From NCBI GenBank assembly GCA_026874595.1, contig CM049312.1:66122929-66186928 (forward strand): a stretch of 64,000 bases of DNA, read 5' to 3'. Shown one piece after another: positions 27,013 to 38,969 of the stretch. Source of the stretch: Sipunculus nudus (lineage: Eukaryota > Annelida > Sipuncula > Golfingiida > Sipunculidae). The notes beneath the pieces are model-generated. The model worked only from the letters and a program-made list of their open reading frames with translations, ran no database searches and was not told where the DNA came from. Positions within the stretch are counted from its first letter, which is position 1; each line of letters starts with the position of its first letter. The translations under genes were made by a program, and so were the position numbers.

Positions 27013-27704
27013 CATGTATATTTATACCATTCATGCATGATATATACCCAGACATGGCCAGGTGTGTGTGTTTGTGGGTCGGGGGGGGGGGGTTTGCTTC
27101 CTTTTTCCTAATTGGCAATTCCCTGAAACTAAAAAAGACTTAATCATTAATGATAAACATTGGCATCAATGCAGGAAATGGGGGTTATATATCCCCCCCC
27201 CCCACTTTTTTAACAAGGGGGGATTGGTCAATGTAATCATCCCCAACACTGATATTGAGCAAGTAACAATTACTTTTATATATTGGACATGTAATATATT
27301 AATAATTAGAAAACTTGACTTTGTTTCCATTTCTGAGTTAACTGAAATATAAGGTTATCTAATAATCTAAACATGGTTTAGAGTTGACATTTAATGGAAA
27401 CATAAAACCTGCACTTAATTAATATATAATATAAACATCACACAAATGTCACACATTATAAAATGTGTATATATATAATATATATACACATATATAGCCT
27501 ACATAATATATATTTCCAACTCAATCACTCTTCTACCTCTGCCAGTGACAATCGCCCCCCCCCCCCCCCCAAACACTGAGGGAACACATGAACGAGACTA
27601 GCCTCGTACCACTATACCATTACCAACGTACACTATTACATAGTATTAAAATAACAACTAACACAGTATACAGATTTATGGCTACATATTAAAGAAGAAC
27701 ATTT

Positions 27705-27850
27705 TACCAATAAAGATGCTGGGTAACTTCTGTGACTTTCAGCAGCCAGCGGACGGACAAAAATGGCTTCTCTTCCCGCCGTGGAGTCAAAAGACCCAGG
27801 ATGTTGACGTCATGAGTAGCCCCGCTGATCACATGACGCGCGGTTTATTT
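27705..27850 (-). promoter_or_regulatory. Putative promoter and 5' exon of the carried gene
   Basis: This is a locally GC-rich stretch with a perfect CRE (TGACGTCA, 27804-27811) and a TCACATGA E-box-type site near 27830. On the minus strand it is followed by a possible non-coding exon ending at a donor (TTTATTG|gtaaaatg) near 27708. It lies within 310 bp of the element's right end, oriented towards the exons at 26.5 to 23.9 kb. Transcription is inferred from position only. Confidence 0.35.
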
Positions 27851-28271
27851 CATCTGTACCGTCTGCTTTACACACGTGTCACACCATTTTCACAGACGCT
27901 CATCATTTGACGTTGCATTTGCGCGTTATTCAACGCACAAGAGCGTCTACATAGCAAAGCGGCGTAAATTTACAGTCTTATGCGCCGTTATTTTACGGCA
28001 ATTTTTAACAGTGCATTAGATACGTTTCTCAGTGCGTTTTTAGATCTTTCACTCTCTTTCACCTCTACAATATGGCACGTTTCCGCATAAGTTTCCGCAT
28101 GCGTTTCCGTACCCGGGGCTCCATGGTCCGGTTTTCAAAAAAACGTATCCGTATCCGCACCGCACGCCGCACCGCATAAGTAGATACACTCCTTCTTTAT
28201 TCAATATGCGCGATTTAAAATGCGTCCGCATTCGCATCCGTATCCGTATCGCATAAGTGGACACGTAGCTT

Positions 28272-30220
28272 TACTCCTTCAATATACTGGACGATCTCTG
28301 GTTAAATACAGCGTTTATTAAATCCTTTACACTGATTCTGAATAGGAGTAGGAAGAAGGAAATGGAGGGGACCCCAGAAACATTCTTGTACCATGGCAAA
28401 AAAGTTCCTTTCAGAGGCCCGGTCCGTATACGTATCCAAATTGGAACAGGAAATTTCAGTTTCGGGCTCGGACTAGCAGTACGTCCCTCCAGCGTGAGAC
28501 ACGCCCTACTAAAAATAATATAATAAGTTTGTCATTTATCAAAACCGCCATTTGTAAAGTGATAACAGAATTGTGTGTCAGGCAACAGCCTATGTATATT
28601 CTCAGGGAAAATACAAGTGGTAATATATCATGATTAAAATTCAGAAAGAACGGATTTTGGGAAAGGTGTATAGGATAATAATAGTAAAAAAAATAAAATT
28701 TTATTTTATAAAGCGTAAAACGTACGGTGATGTGCTCTAAAATACTACACAAGCATGAAATTGCATAAAAAATGACGGATTATGATAAAAAAATCATTAA
28801 AATAAGGATGCACACTAAAATTTAGATAATACTTGGGCTAGATATAAGAAATGCACATAATCCAATAATAAACTGTGATATGACTGTAAACTCATAAAAT
28901 ACATTAAACCTATAAAAGTAGTTAAAATCACGGTATAGAAATAAATAAAAAATTGCACAATCTGCAAAATCACAGGCCCTCAAAGTTTTGTACAAATAAG
29001 TGTGTCTTGAGCATTTTTTAGTCGGGATTGTCGAGTATCACAAGACAAGTCTGACGAACAAACGCCCAATGAAATCAATATGGCTTCCAAGGTCAGACCC
29101 GGCGGTGACACTGAAACCTAGAATGTATTTGTTAATTTCACGTTCGTTGTAACACCTGTGTGTACTTATACATACAAGGTCAACTCTTAAAAAAAGCTTG
29201 CAATGCTTCACAATTGTTTTAACACTCGCCCCAGATCAGTAGCTGTATACTTTGCCTTGGTGCAAGGCTGAGAATTATACACCAGGTGACCCGGGCTCCA
29301 TACTCAGCCTTAAATATGGTCTTACGAAATATCGTAGCGGTCCTTCTGATTTATCAGAAGGAAAGAATAAAAGAGTAATTAAGAATAAGATGCAGCTTAA
29401 ACTATGTTCACTCTACCTATATATCATTTATATATCAGTTTCCATACATGTGGAGTCTCCTGTTTATGTTATATATGATATAACAGCATTTTATCATGAA
29501 GAGAAGAGCAGAAGACCATCACTGACACAGCCTAGCCCATAAGAATGAACTCCGCAAATCCTTTTTTTATTTTACTGATGGACGCAGTCATATATATCAT
29601 TATTTAAAAAAAGAAAAAAAAAACTGTGACGGCGCTGTCGGCGGCTATGACACAGCCATGTTGCTGAGGCATGAACTCTGGTCACCCATGACTTAACTTG
29701 TGACCTGACCTCTGGTGTACCAGAGTAATTTATTGCTAATAAATCTATTTAAAAAATCTTATTTCATGAATAATACTTATGAGTAAATGATAATATATGG
29801 TTACAATAAGTCCTTTATAAGTTTATGGCTATATCTTTTAAGGTTTTAACAAATTTGCCTATGGAAGTTATGGAAACAATATTAACTATAATTCATTTGG
29901 GACAATAATCAGAGGACAACTTTTCTCATATCAATAAGGTCAAGGACAGGGTCATGTGACAAAAGATAAACATGACAGCATGGCAGGCTAAAAAACCAAC
30001 AGGAGTTGAAATCTTAACAATTTCCTTATAAGGGCACTTCTACATAATTTATTTTTACTCCAGAACAGTTTATTAGCCATTTTTGGTAAGAAATTTGCTT
30101 AATTGCCACCATTTTCTCTGTTTATTTTGCAAATATCCCAATATACCCTTGCTACGCTTTTCCATAAGAGGATCCCCATAACTGAAATCTCATTTCAGTT
30201 ATGAACCCATAACAACTGTA
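28272..30220. other. No recognised gene
   Basis: AT-rich, with an element-like fragment near 28420-28440 (GTCCGTATACGTATCC) and a short module at 29095-29180 ('gtgacactgaaac...aatttcacgttcg') that recurs at 32905 and 33160. Nothing else is supported. Confidence 0.5.
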
Positions 30221-30696
30221 TACTGTGGTTGCCGATTTGTTCGCCGGGGATTTTATTTCACGATATTCGCGAATGGGAAATAAGCGCGAATATTAAACCC
30301 ATGGGAATAAGATATCCCATCAACTAAAATAAGCAAGAGGGGTCAATGCATCAGCACAAACAGATTAGTTATAACATCTGAAAACATGATTCATTAATCA
30401 GGAACCTGATCTATGCAGGGTATCAAGGCCGGTCCCTGCAAACACGCATTAAGTATTGTAAAACATCACTTCGAATACGTCAGCTGTGACACGTAGAGGT
30501 CTTATATCATGACTGTAACAGAAATGAGTGAGGTGTTGTAGGATTTATTCTTATTTCATAATTAACACAAATACTGCAACTTTTATAAGATTTTATATAG
30601 GTTCTGCCGCAATCGCGAATGTGAAACCATCGCGAACAGTTGAAATTGAAAATATCGCGAAATTTCAGCCTCGCGAACATGTAGCCAACAACAGTA
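30221..30696. mobile_element. Inverted-repeat element (~476 bp)
   Basis: The left end TACTGTGGTTGCCGATTTGT and the complement of the right end, TACTGTTGTTGGCTACATGT, match over about 24 bp, followed by TTCGC on both sides. Several CGCGAAT motifs lie inside. The target duplication is unclear. The short open frames on each strand come from the inverted structure. From 30697 to 32900 nothing is recognised. Confidence 0.5.
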
Positions 30697-32904
30697 TTTG
30701 CCAGACGTCGTAAATAGAATAACATATTGTATTATCCAGTTTTTCATTAAACAGTTACTACAGCAGACATCCAGTTTGACGCGTCAAGGAATATGTGTCT
30801 TATCAGCCATAAACACAAACCTCATAGGTTTGGCCTATGAAGGATGTGCGCCCATATGTGTAATTCTTTTCCGGTAAATTACATTACATTCTTGCTCATA
30901 TCAGTAAGCAAAATAAGGCCATCGAAGCCTAATTGACATATGTTAAAGATTTCATTTGTCATAAATTCGCAGGAAGTAGTTTGTTTTTAACGCAATTGAT
31001 TTGTTGGCTTGTTGGCATGTTAATAATTTTACTATACAATTATGAAGAGATTTTATATATAATATTTATATATATATATGTACATGTAACTATGTATAAT
31101 AATATATATTCAGGGAAAAAATTCCAGGTAATCTGGATCGACGTTTTTAACATCGTGTTACATAAAAGACTCTTTTTTTTCCATTGCTACTTACACAGGT
31201 CTGACCTTATTGGAGCCGCCTTTGGATTATAGGGGAGAGCTGACCTCTGATGCAGCCATCTAGTTGGAGAACCGTGATAGATTTTTTTTTGCATGGATTT
31301 AACTAGTTCGTACGCTTGCGTTCCACAAACAATATTTCGATCAGCTTCTATTTAATATAAAGGATCTAGTGATCTAGAAAGTATAGTTCATCATGTTAAA
31401 TGATACGTTCATGTATTGTGCTGGTTTATAGTTCATTGATCATTTTTATTTTAAGAAACACAGGTCATAGGTCAGCCTCGAGATCAGTACGGGGATACCG
31501 TAGGTTGAGCATATGATGAGGTGTGGAGCTTCGTGACCATACAACATACGCGTACATACATAAAACTGATTTGTAAGCATAAATCGAAAATTAAGTGTCA
31601 TACTGGTATGTTTGCACGATAGTGCGTTATTGCATAAAACACGAAAAACAACCAATTATATACATTGTATTTGCTCAAGTCTGTCCATCATAGGTAATGA
31701 ATTGATAAAGAGTTTTTTAAGAATGATACATTTTCAAAAGCTTTCTACGTCGGTTGGGTAGATAAAGATAGGAACGATTTTTTCTTGATCAGCTGGTAAT
31801 CATATACGCCCCTCATGATCCTAAACCAGGCATCCAGTTGGTTTATTTGGCCATTTTTATGTTCATGTATACTTCTGATGTGATATTTTCCTGTTACCTT
31901 GACAACTTATTTATCAGTACTTCCAGTAAATCCAAAGAGACCATGCACGGATAAACATTTTGGTATTATTATATTTATTATTATTTTTATTATTTTAGAT
32001 GAAATATTCGCTTCTATACTAAATGAGTCGATGCTTCTTACGTTCCATTTAACTTTACCCGGGGCCCATCTCGTATACAAGATTAATTTCTTTAACAAGA
32101 CTACAATATTTGTTAAACAAGCAATATTGACAGAGCCTCCAAGCATTAAGTTATTAACATTATGTTTGCACTACCGCAGTATCAATGTAAGGTAGACCTC
32201 TAATGGTATAAATATACATACCTGTGCCTGGCTGGTCGGGTCAATTCTTTTTCAGTTTTACGTGAGTGAATATGTTACTAGGATATCTTCTTTATCTACA
32301 GCAGAATAGCGTCATGTTCAATACCTACTAAAAAAAACACTCTTTTAAGGCCCAAAATATTTTCTTTTTATGAATCCCTTTTTTTAATGTTATCCATAGG
32401 TGGAGCCACTGATTTGAACCTGTCAATGTGTAGATCGATTTCCCCTCTGCTGGATTCGCTTTAATTCTTATATCTATTGTCAATTATTTAATGGACATTT
32501 CGCGTTTTGAGGAATATGTGACATTTTACTTCAACGAATTCAAAGGATTTAAAAAAACAAACCCCAAGTACCTGGTTCGTATCCCGTCATTGCCTCAAAG
32601 CAAAATAATGAAATATAAATATATAAACTCGGATATTCACTCTGATGTCATAACGACTGCTTTTGACTTTGGATTTTTTCCTGGCCCTGAGCAGTTTAAG
32701 ATGGGCTTAAATTAACATATCATTCTTATTGTATCCTTAGCTTCCTCTATATCTATTATACAGTATCATCATTGGGCCAATAACTTATTGGTTAAAACAT
32801 CGAGCATTTGTTTCTAACAGAATTGCATCTTATTTATAAATTGTTATATTTAATACACGCACACAGTCAATATCAATGAGCAAATGATTTGGAAGTTCTA
32901 AACC

Positions 32905-33235
32905 AGCTGTGACAGTGAAACTTACAAATGATTTGTTATTTTCAGGATCCACGACGCACATGTGCGCTCTTACACACAAGGTAAGCTCTGACACATGTTT
33001 GACATGATTAAAGAGTACTGATATTGGTAAAATTAAACAGTTTTTGTAGGGAAAATGAACACCAATTTTCATATGTTTGTGTGTGTGTGATATCATGAAA
33101 ACAACCTTAAAATATTTCCTAATGTAGTACAAAGTGGGAAATATATCAACATCTCGCTGACAACTGGGACACTGAAACTAACAAATCGTTTGTTTATTTC
33201 AGGTGTCACCCTACACCTGTTTGCACTTCTCTGTC
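32905..33235. repeat. Two copies of a small dispersed module
   Basis: 'gtgacagtgaaacttacaaatgatttgttattttcagg' (32910) and 'gggacactgaaactaacaaatcgtttgtttatttcagg' (33167) are related to 29105. Each ends in TTTCAGG and could be misread as an exon acceptor. Confidence 0.5.
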
Positions 33236-33254
33236 TAATTGCAAATACATTATA

Positions 33255-33584
33255 AAGCTGCGTGTCCACTAATGCGGTACGGATACGGATGCGGATGCGG
33301 ACGCGTTTTAAATCGCGCATATGGAATAAAGAAGGAGTGACATGTGTCCACCTATGCGGTGCGGAGTGCGTGCGGCGTGCGGAAACGGATACGTTTTTTT
33401 TTTTTAAAACCGGACCATGTAGCCGCGGGTACGCGTGCGGAAAGTGCCATTTTGTAGATGTGAAAGAGGGTTAAAGACCTAAAACGCACTGAAAAACGTA
33501 TCTAATGGACACACACGCACAAAATATCCGCATACGTATCCGCACCGCACACGCACCGCGTCCGTACAAGTGGACACGCGGCTT
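33255..33584. mobile_element. Intact copy of the GTGTCCACT inverted-repeat element
   Basis: The ends AAGCTGCGTGTCCACTAATG and CAAGTGGACACGCGGCTT are inverted, and the interior alternates GGATACGGATGCGG-type motifs. About 330 bp long, it equals the joined halves at 22.3 and 28.0 kb, so it serves as the empty-site reference for the 5.66-kb insertion. Confidence 0.75.
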
Positions 33585-35760
33585 AATACAGGACTGTTTC
33601 GGTGGTATGGTTTAAAACATGACCCATCCAGAATGTTTAATACTCGGTTTTGTGCGTCATTAATTAGTAGAAATAATTCTTAAAGTGTGGTGGTTAACAT
33701 AATAAGTGTAAATAGTGTATATATGTGTGCGTGGCCGCGACATCATACCTCCCCCCCCCCCAGGGGCGTGTTTAGGGGGGCATAACAGGCGCCCCCCCCC
33801 TCCCCCCCCCAAAAAAAATCTGTTCAATAAATTTTTAGGGGGCACCCAGTTTCGTAAATTGTCAGGGCGTGCCTAAACCTTTTGCAAAATAAGTTCACAA
33901 AGTTGTATTTGTAAGGCTCTGGGCATAGTTAAAACCGTTTCGATTTAGTAACCGTATAGGATAACACCCTCTAGTTGGTATGTTACTGCTGCTGCTGCTC
34001 ATGTATAGGTCATGTAGCACGACAGGCTTAGTGGTTAGCCATTAAATACCGGTTCTGTGATTGTTTCAGGTAACGTAAGTGTCTGGTGTTCAATCCACGC
34101 CGATTTTAATCTAATTTAAAGTGGGCCTATGAGCGGTGGAGTCAGCAGGTACACCGTGACGGGGGCACGACGGGCCCAAGGGGTGCCCGGTCGACCAGGA
34201 ATTTCCTATATATAGAGTAGAATAATATGTTTGAAAATGTAAAAGTCTCATTTAGTTTTTATTTTAGCTTAAACAAATTTTAGCAAGGAGGCCTCGCGAG
34301 GGTCCGATATAGGGCGACAGAGATGCGCATCCCGTTTGTCATTTGAGAAACATGTTATTGGAGTTTTTAATCCAAATTGAGGGGTCTACATTGATGGACC
34401 ATGCAGTACCGGCCAGGAATTTACTATATGGTCCAATGAAATGTTTGAAAATGTAGAAGTCTTACTTGATTATCACATCTGGTCGAGACTCTTGTTACTA
34501 GCGGGATCAAGGCGTCCACTGTGACAGATCACACGCGCAAGGCACAAGCAGCCACATTTCATCTACGTAAATTGCTCCGGGTGGAAGGTAGTGATGGAGG
34601 CATGGCTTAAATAGATCTTTCAGGGCAAATGAGGGCTGCTAATAATCGTCGATAATACGCACAATAACGCACAGATTTGCTACTTACAAATCTGGACCGG
34701 GAGGAGGGGCCAGGGGTATCGTCAAGACGAAGAACAAAGGAAATCATACTGACACTGGTCACAATGAAAAGCGGACACGAGTTAACTGCTGTAAACGGAC
34801 AGGAGGTGAACAGGGTGTTTCAAATGTAGCCACCAGGGGAGTCAGTATTCATAACCCATGGGGCTCTATGTATTTATTACAATGCCATTCAAACAACCTG
34901 CACCATCTTAGGGTACAGAATCCGAAAATATAAATATCATATTTGCCTCTAGATAGAGACACCAGACACTAGATAGAGCATACGCTTATGAATGATAAGG
35001 TCGCGAACTGCCACCCCCCCCCCCCCCCTCCTCTTAACTCCAATTTTATGTCAACAAAATTGTTAATTTTGCTAAAAGAATTGGTCAAGAATATCCTGAT
35101 TAGAGATTCAACAGCTTGAATGTACAAATTATTTCTAGTTGCATAATAAATTACGATACAGTGGTTTGGCATCACGGATAACTAAAATTGAAAAAAAAAA
35201 ATAGTTTGATTGAAGCATGGAGTTTAAATTAAAAAAAAAGTGATAACATATGTCGGAATGTCGGTTAGGTGATATATTCCTTGGTATTAGTACTTGTCAT
35301 ATTGGGTACAGGCGTGGATCAAGCGGGGGGGGGGGGGGCGATATTTTTTAGACTTATGACAGGCTAATTGCTCGGAATAATCACACAATGACATCCGTTG
35401 ACCCCCCCCCCCCCCCCCCACACACACCTTCCTGTAAAAATCATGGCCAGGGGTAACCGTTCTCATGTCAAATGCCTGTGGGATGATGGAGGGGAATGGG
35501 GGAACTGATGCTGTAGCTGAACTGTACCGAGCACAGCCGACAAAGGTGCAGTTGTTTCTATTTGGAGGCTGGGGGGGGGGGGGGTCACACAGAACAATCG
35601 CGTTTTCAGATATACACATAAACACAAACTATACACACGTATATATTATATATAATTTATGTCATATTTTATTTTACAAGAATGTGCAAATTATAAAGTT
35701 GCTTTATTATCAACACTCGTAGCACTTGGTCAGATGGAAGGGGTGTTTTAAGATGAGATG
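33585..35760. other. Non-coding, poly-C/poly-G rich
   Basis: Several runs of 10 or more C or G (33751, 33795, 35016, 35325, 35402, 35571) and the repeat shared with 21.5 kb at 34190-34450. No gene is supported. Confidence 0.5.
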
Positions 35761-35766
35761 ACCCTA

Positions 35767-36075
35767 CTATATAGTGTTATTTTTACATTCGTGTTCATGG
35801 CATTGTAACCGTAAACAGAGAAGCAACCGTTTTTTTTTTAGCTTAGGGAGATGTCCATATTTTAATGATACAAGTGGCGTATTAGCCAGGTTAAGGAGTG
35901 TTGCCCAACAGATGATTGTTTTTGCTTCTACAATTCCAGCTAAAATTGCCCTAAGAGTCATGCACCCCTGTTGTAGTTTACCGTCATACCACTCTATAAA
36001 TGGGACCACATCAGAGGCTTCAATAAGAGTGTACCAGAACTTCAAGAACTTATGCAGGGTATTTTGTTTTCAGGT
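35767..36075 (-). other. Overlapping open frames on both strands, unknown
   Basis: On the minus strand about 100 codons are open, ending at 35767; they include FIEWYDGKLQQGCMTLRAIL and a basic stretch KLKKKR. On the plus strand 124 codons (35774-36148) are open across the same bases. Base composition here is more balanced than in the surroundings. I recognise neither product and cannot choose the strand. It lies about 200 bp downstream of the C1q stop codon, so it may belong to that gene's 3' untranslated region or to an old mobile element. Confidence 0.25.
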
Positions 36076-36276
36076 GGAATCTCGTAAGAACAACATTCGC
36101 TTTCAGTCAAACAAACATGCAAGAAAAATCAGGACACGTGATAAGTAATTAGTCATTTTGAAAGCATGTTTATTTCACCACTTCCACTGAAAGTGTACCA
36201 ATAAACAATCTTAGATCAAAGTACACTACAGCATAGAGTCAACCGAAACTAAAAAGTTGCTCGGTCCGACGGTACT

Positions 36277-36898
36277 TTACATATGGATAAGGTACCCCAT
36301 GAATGAGTTAAAAGGCATCACTCCCCGAAGGCTGTATTTTGAATGTTCACAGGTAACCACCTGAACCACATCTACCTCCTGAAGTTTGACCAGTGCACCC
36401 ACAGCTATTGTGGCATAGGTGCCCTGACCCCATCCGTACGCTTTTACTTTGGAGTTTTTCTTTATATTAAGGCACCCCGTTCCTATACTGCTCAACCCGT
36501 ACACGTAGAACATGTAATATCCAGGGAAGGGTGCGGTGAACGTATGGCTGAACCTGTTGTAGTCGTTTCCTTTGTTCAGCAGAATGACGTTGTAGGGTAC
36601 TCTGTACTCGTGTCCTGTAGGACTGTAAATGTCGGCCCCCTTGTATTTCAGGTGGAACATCACTGTCAGGATCAGAGACAACATATCAGGACATATACTA
36701 CATTTTTTTTTATTAATTATGTTTTTATCAGTAACAGCCGATCAAGGAGGAACGATTATGAAGGAACTTCGACACGTATCTATATTTTAATTTGAAAATT
36801 AATACTCACTTGTGTATGATATAAAAGACTGAGAATATTAATGCTGGAGTATGAAACCACCTGGTTAGATATTTAAGGATGATTCATTTAATATCAAG

Positions 36899-36933
<35 letters not shown>

Positions 36934-37241
36934 TTTAATTAAAAAATATAAAATTTTAAGGCATTACATAAAAAAGAAAGGAAAATAGTTTATACCTTGT
37001 TTCAATTGTATCCTGATCAAAATCTAAAACTTTCAAGTGCTATATGTATTCAATATCTTTCTTAATTGAAGGAAAATTGATTACATTTTGATATCTTTGA
37101 AAGTGGTAAATATAATTTTTTTACCTGATGAAATTCCTTCATAACGCTTTCCAAACTCCTAAAAATAAAACGCAAGTCACTACAAATACATCTATATATA
37201 GTGTGATCCAAGTTATGGGTTTCACTCTTTCACTCTCACTT

Positions 37242-37319
<78 letters not shown>

Positions 37320-37884
37320 CATATATACATATATACATATATACATATATATAATAGAATGGAATATGAATACACAGATATATCGGTATATTATATAGAG
37401 AGATGTATGAATAGCCATGCTAGAATACACAGAAAAGTCGGTTCACTGCCGATGGGAATCGAACCCATGACCTTCCGATTGCCGGTCGACTGCTTCTTGC
37501 TGTTTCCTATAAAAGTGTGCTTTTTCACAGAAGGGTCGGGGATTTGTTGAAGCTCAGTGAATGGAGCATTCAGGCACAATCGGGAGGTCATGGGTTCGAC
37601 TCCCATCGGCAGTGAACCGACTTTTCTGTGTATTCTAGCATGGCTATTCATACATCTCTCTATATTATATAGTAGTATGAAGCACACCATATAAGGCCAC
37701 CCTGCTGTCCCTGTGCCGACACATGCAGTGGGTAGAACTCAGACTCGACGGTTGTGACGTCACTTCGCTGGTTCCTATAAAAGTGTGCAAATACACAGAG
37801 GGGTCTTGGATCTGCTGTAGCTCAATGGATAGGGCAGTCAACCGGCAATCAGAAGGTGATGGGTTCGATTCCCAACGACAGTGA

Positions 37885-37924
<40 letters not shown>

Positions 37925-38881
37925 ACGGAACCTTATATCAACAGATAACGTAGCCGTGACGAACATAAATTTTGTAATGGAGATTTAAAAAAATCAGATT
38001 CTGTAACACTAGGCAGCGTGAAATGTCTAGGGGAATGAATAAAGGAGTCAGTGGTTTTATTAACAAATAAATATAATTTTATTCTTAAAACAATCCTAAC
38101 ATTACAATACATTAAATCAATACAATTTCACAGTATAACAAGAGTACAACAGCAAATCAATACAAGTATATAAATAAAGTGAACAGTACCTGGATACCAC
38201 CACTGTCACAGCGACAACAAGTCCTTTATAACGTACAACCCAGATGAACATTTCACACATATCTTCTCAGGGAATAACAGTCCAGTTCATTCACAAAACC
38301 AATCCGTTGTAATCCCAAAGTGAAGTTCTTGTTATAATCACGAAAGCAAACTGAAGACTATATAAGATCCGTCACAAATTTAGAGAATGAGAATGAGAAT
38401 GTATGTATTCCTTGGCTTTGCCTGGAATATGTTTATTTATTGGTCAGTTAGCCAAGTAAATTGCACCAATGGCGTATTGGCGGCCCATTGAGTCCGGTCT
38501 GGATATAAGGCCTCGACCTTGGTAGAGAGGTCCTCGACTCGTTCTGAGACTCAGATAATAAGCAAAGAGGTTTACGTCATTGTTTTGGTCTTTATCAAAC
38601 ATATGAATAATTCAGTTCATAAAAATATATTTGATTTATGTTTTGTTTAATATCTTTCCTAAATACTGGTTATATGTGAACACTGCTTATTCGTATGTCT
38701 CCTCGTTCGGTGGCAAGATGGCCCCTACTGCCTATTCATATCTCAGTCGTATAGCTGTATTAGTCTGAAGTTGAAGCGAAAGTTAAGATAAACAGTGACG
38801 CCTTTTAGATAGACTAACTAGTTTATTAACCAGTTAATAAACTAGTTAGTTTATCTAAAAGGCGTCACTGTTTAACTTTCG

Positions 38882-38969
<88 letters not shown>

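Larger units (their letters stand above)
22357..28013 (-). mobile_element. CACTG-ended DNA transposon, 5657 bp, CACTA-like
   Basis: The terminal inverted repeats are about 33 bp: CACTGTTAAAAGTTGCACGT onward on the left, and on the right the complement of CACTGTTAAAAATTGCCGTA onward (about 30 of 33 match). The host element reads 'gtccattag' where intact, and here 'gtcca' and 'cattag' flank the insert, giving a 2-bp CA duplication. The first ~340 bp reiterate TGCACCGTTATTTTACG-type motifs in both orientations. CACTG termini, a short duplication and subterminal repeats are hallmarks of the CACTA/EnSpm group; other CMC-type groups are possible because the transposase is not recognised. It encloses a spliced minus-strand gene and a CpG-richer promoter-like region at its right end. 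(TA)n tracts at 24537-24626 and 26949-27010 lie in its introns. Confidence 0.8.
22283..28271. mobile_element. Short inverted-repeat element (MITE) split by a 5.66-kb insertion
   Basis: The outer parts 22283-22356 and 28014-28271, joined, align with the intact element at 33255-33584 read in reverse complement. The ends are AAGCCGTGTCTCCACTTGTA on the left and the complement of GTGGACACGTAGCTT on the right. The interior is rich in TACGGATACGGATGCGG-like text. TA dinucleotides lie next to the ends, but the target duplication is not certain. It encodes nothing; its value is that it gives an exact pre-insertion site. Confidence 0.75.

Noticed and set aside
27726-27830. Plus-strand start ATGGCTTCTCTTCCCGCC with good context
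   Set aside because: The frame closes after 14 codons without a usable donor, and the region fits better as the minus-strand promoter/leader of the carried gene.
32491-32715. 74-codon plus-strand frame MDISRFEEYVTFYF...
   Set aside because: It reads somewhat like protein, but there is no supporting splice site, promoter or homology I can recognise.
37810-37885. Possible functional tRNA gene (alanine-like anticodon GGC)
   Set aside because: A and B boxes are good, but the anticodon stem is poor and the base before the anticodon is not T. Sister copies nearby show it is a SINE head.
37921-38560. Sequence starting TGTTACGG that resembles the start of a Gypsy LTR
   Set aside because: No second LTR, primer-binding site or matching end was found.
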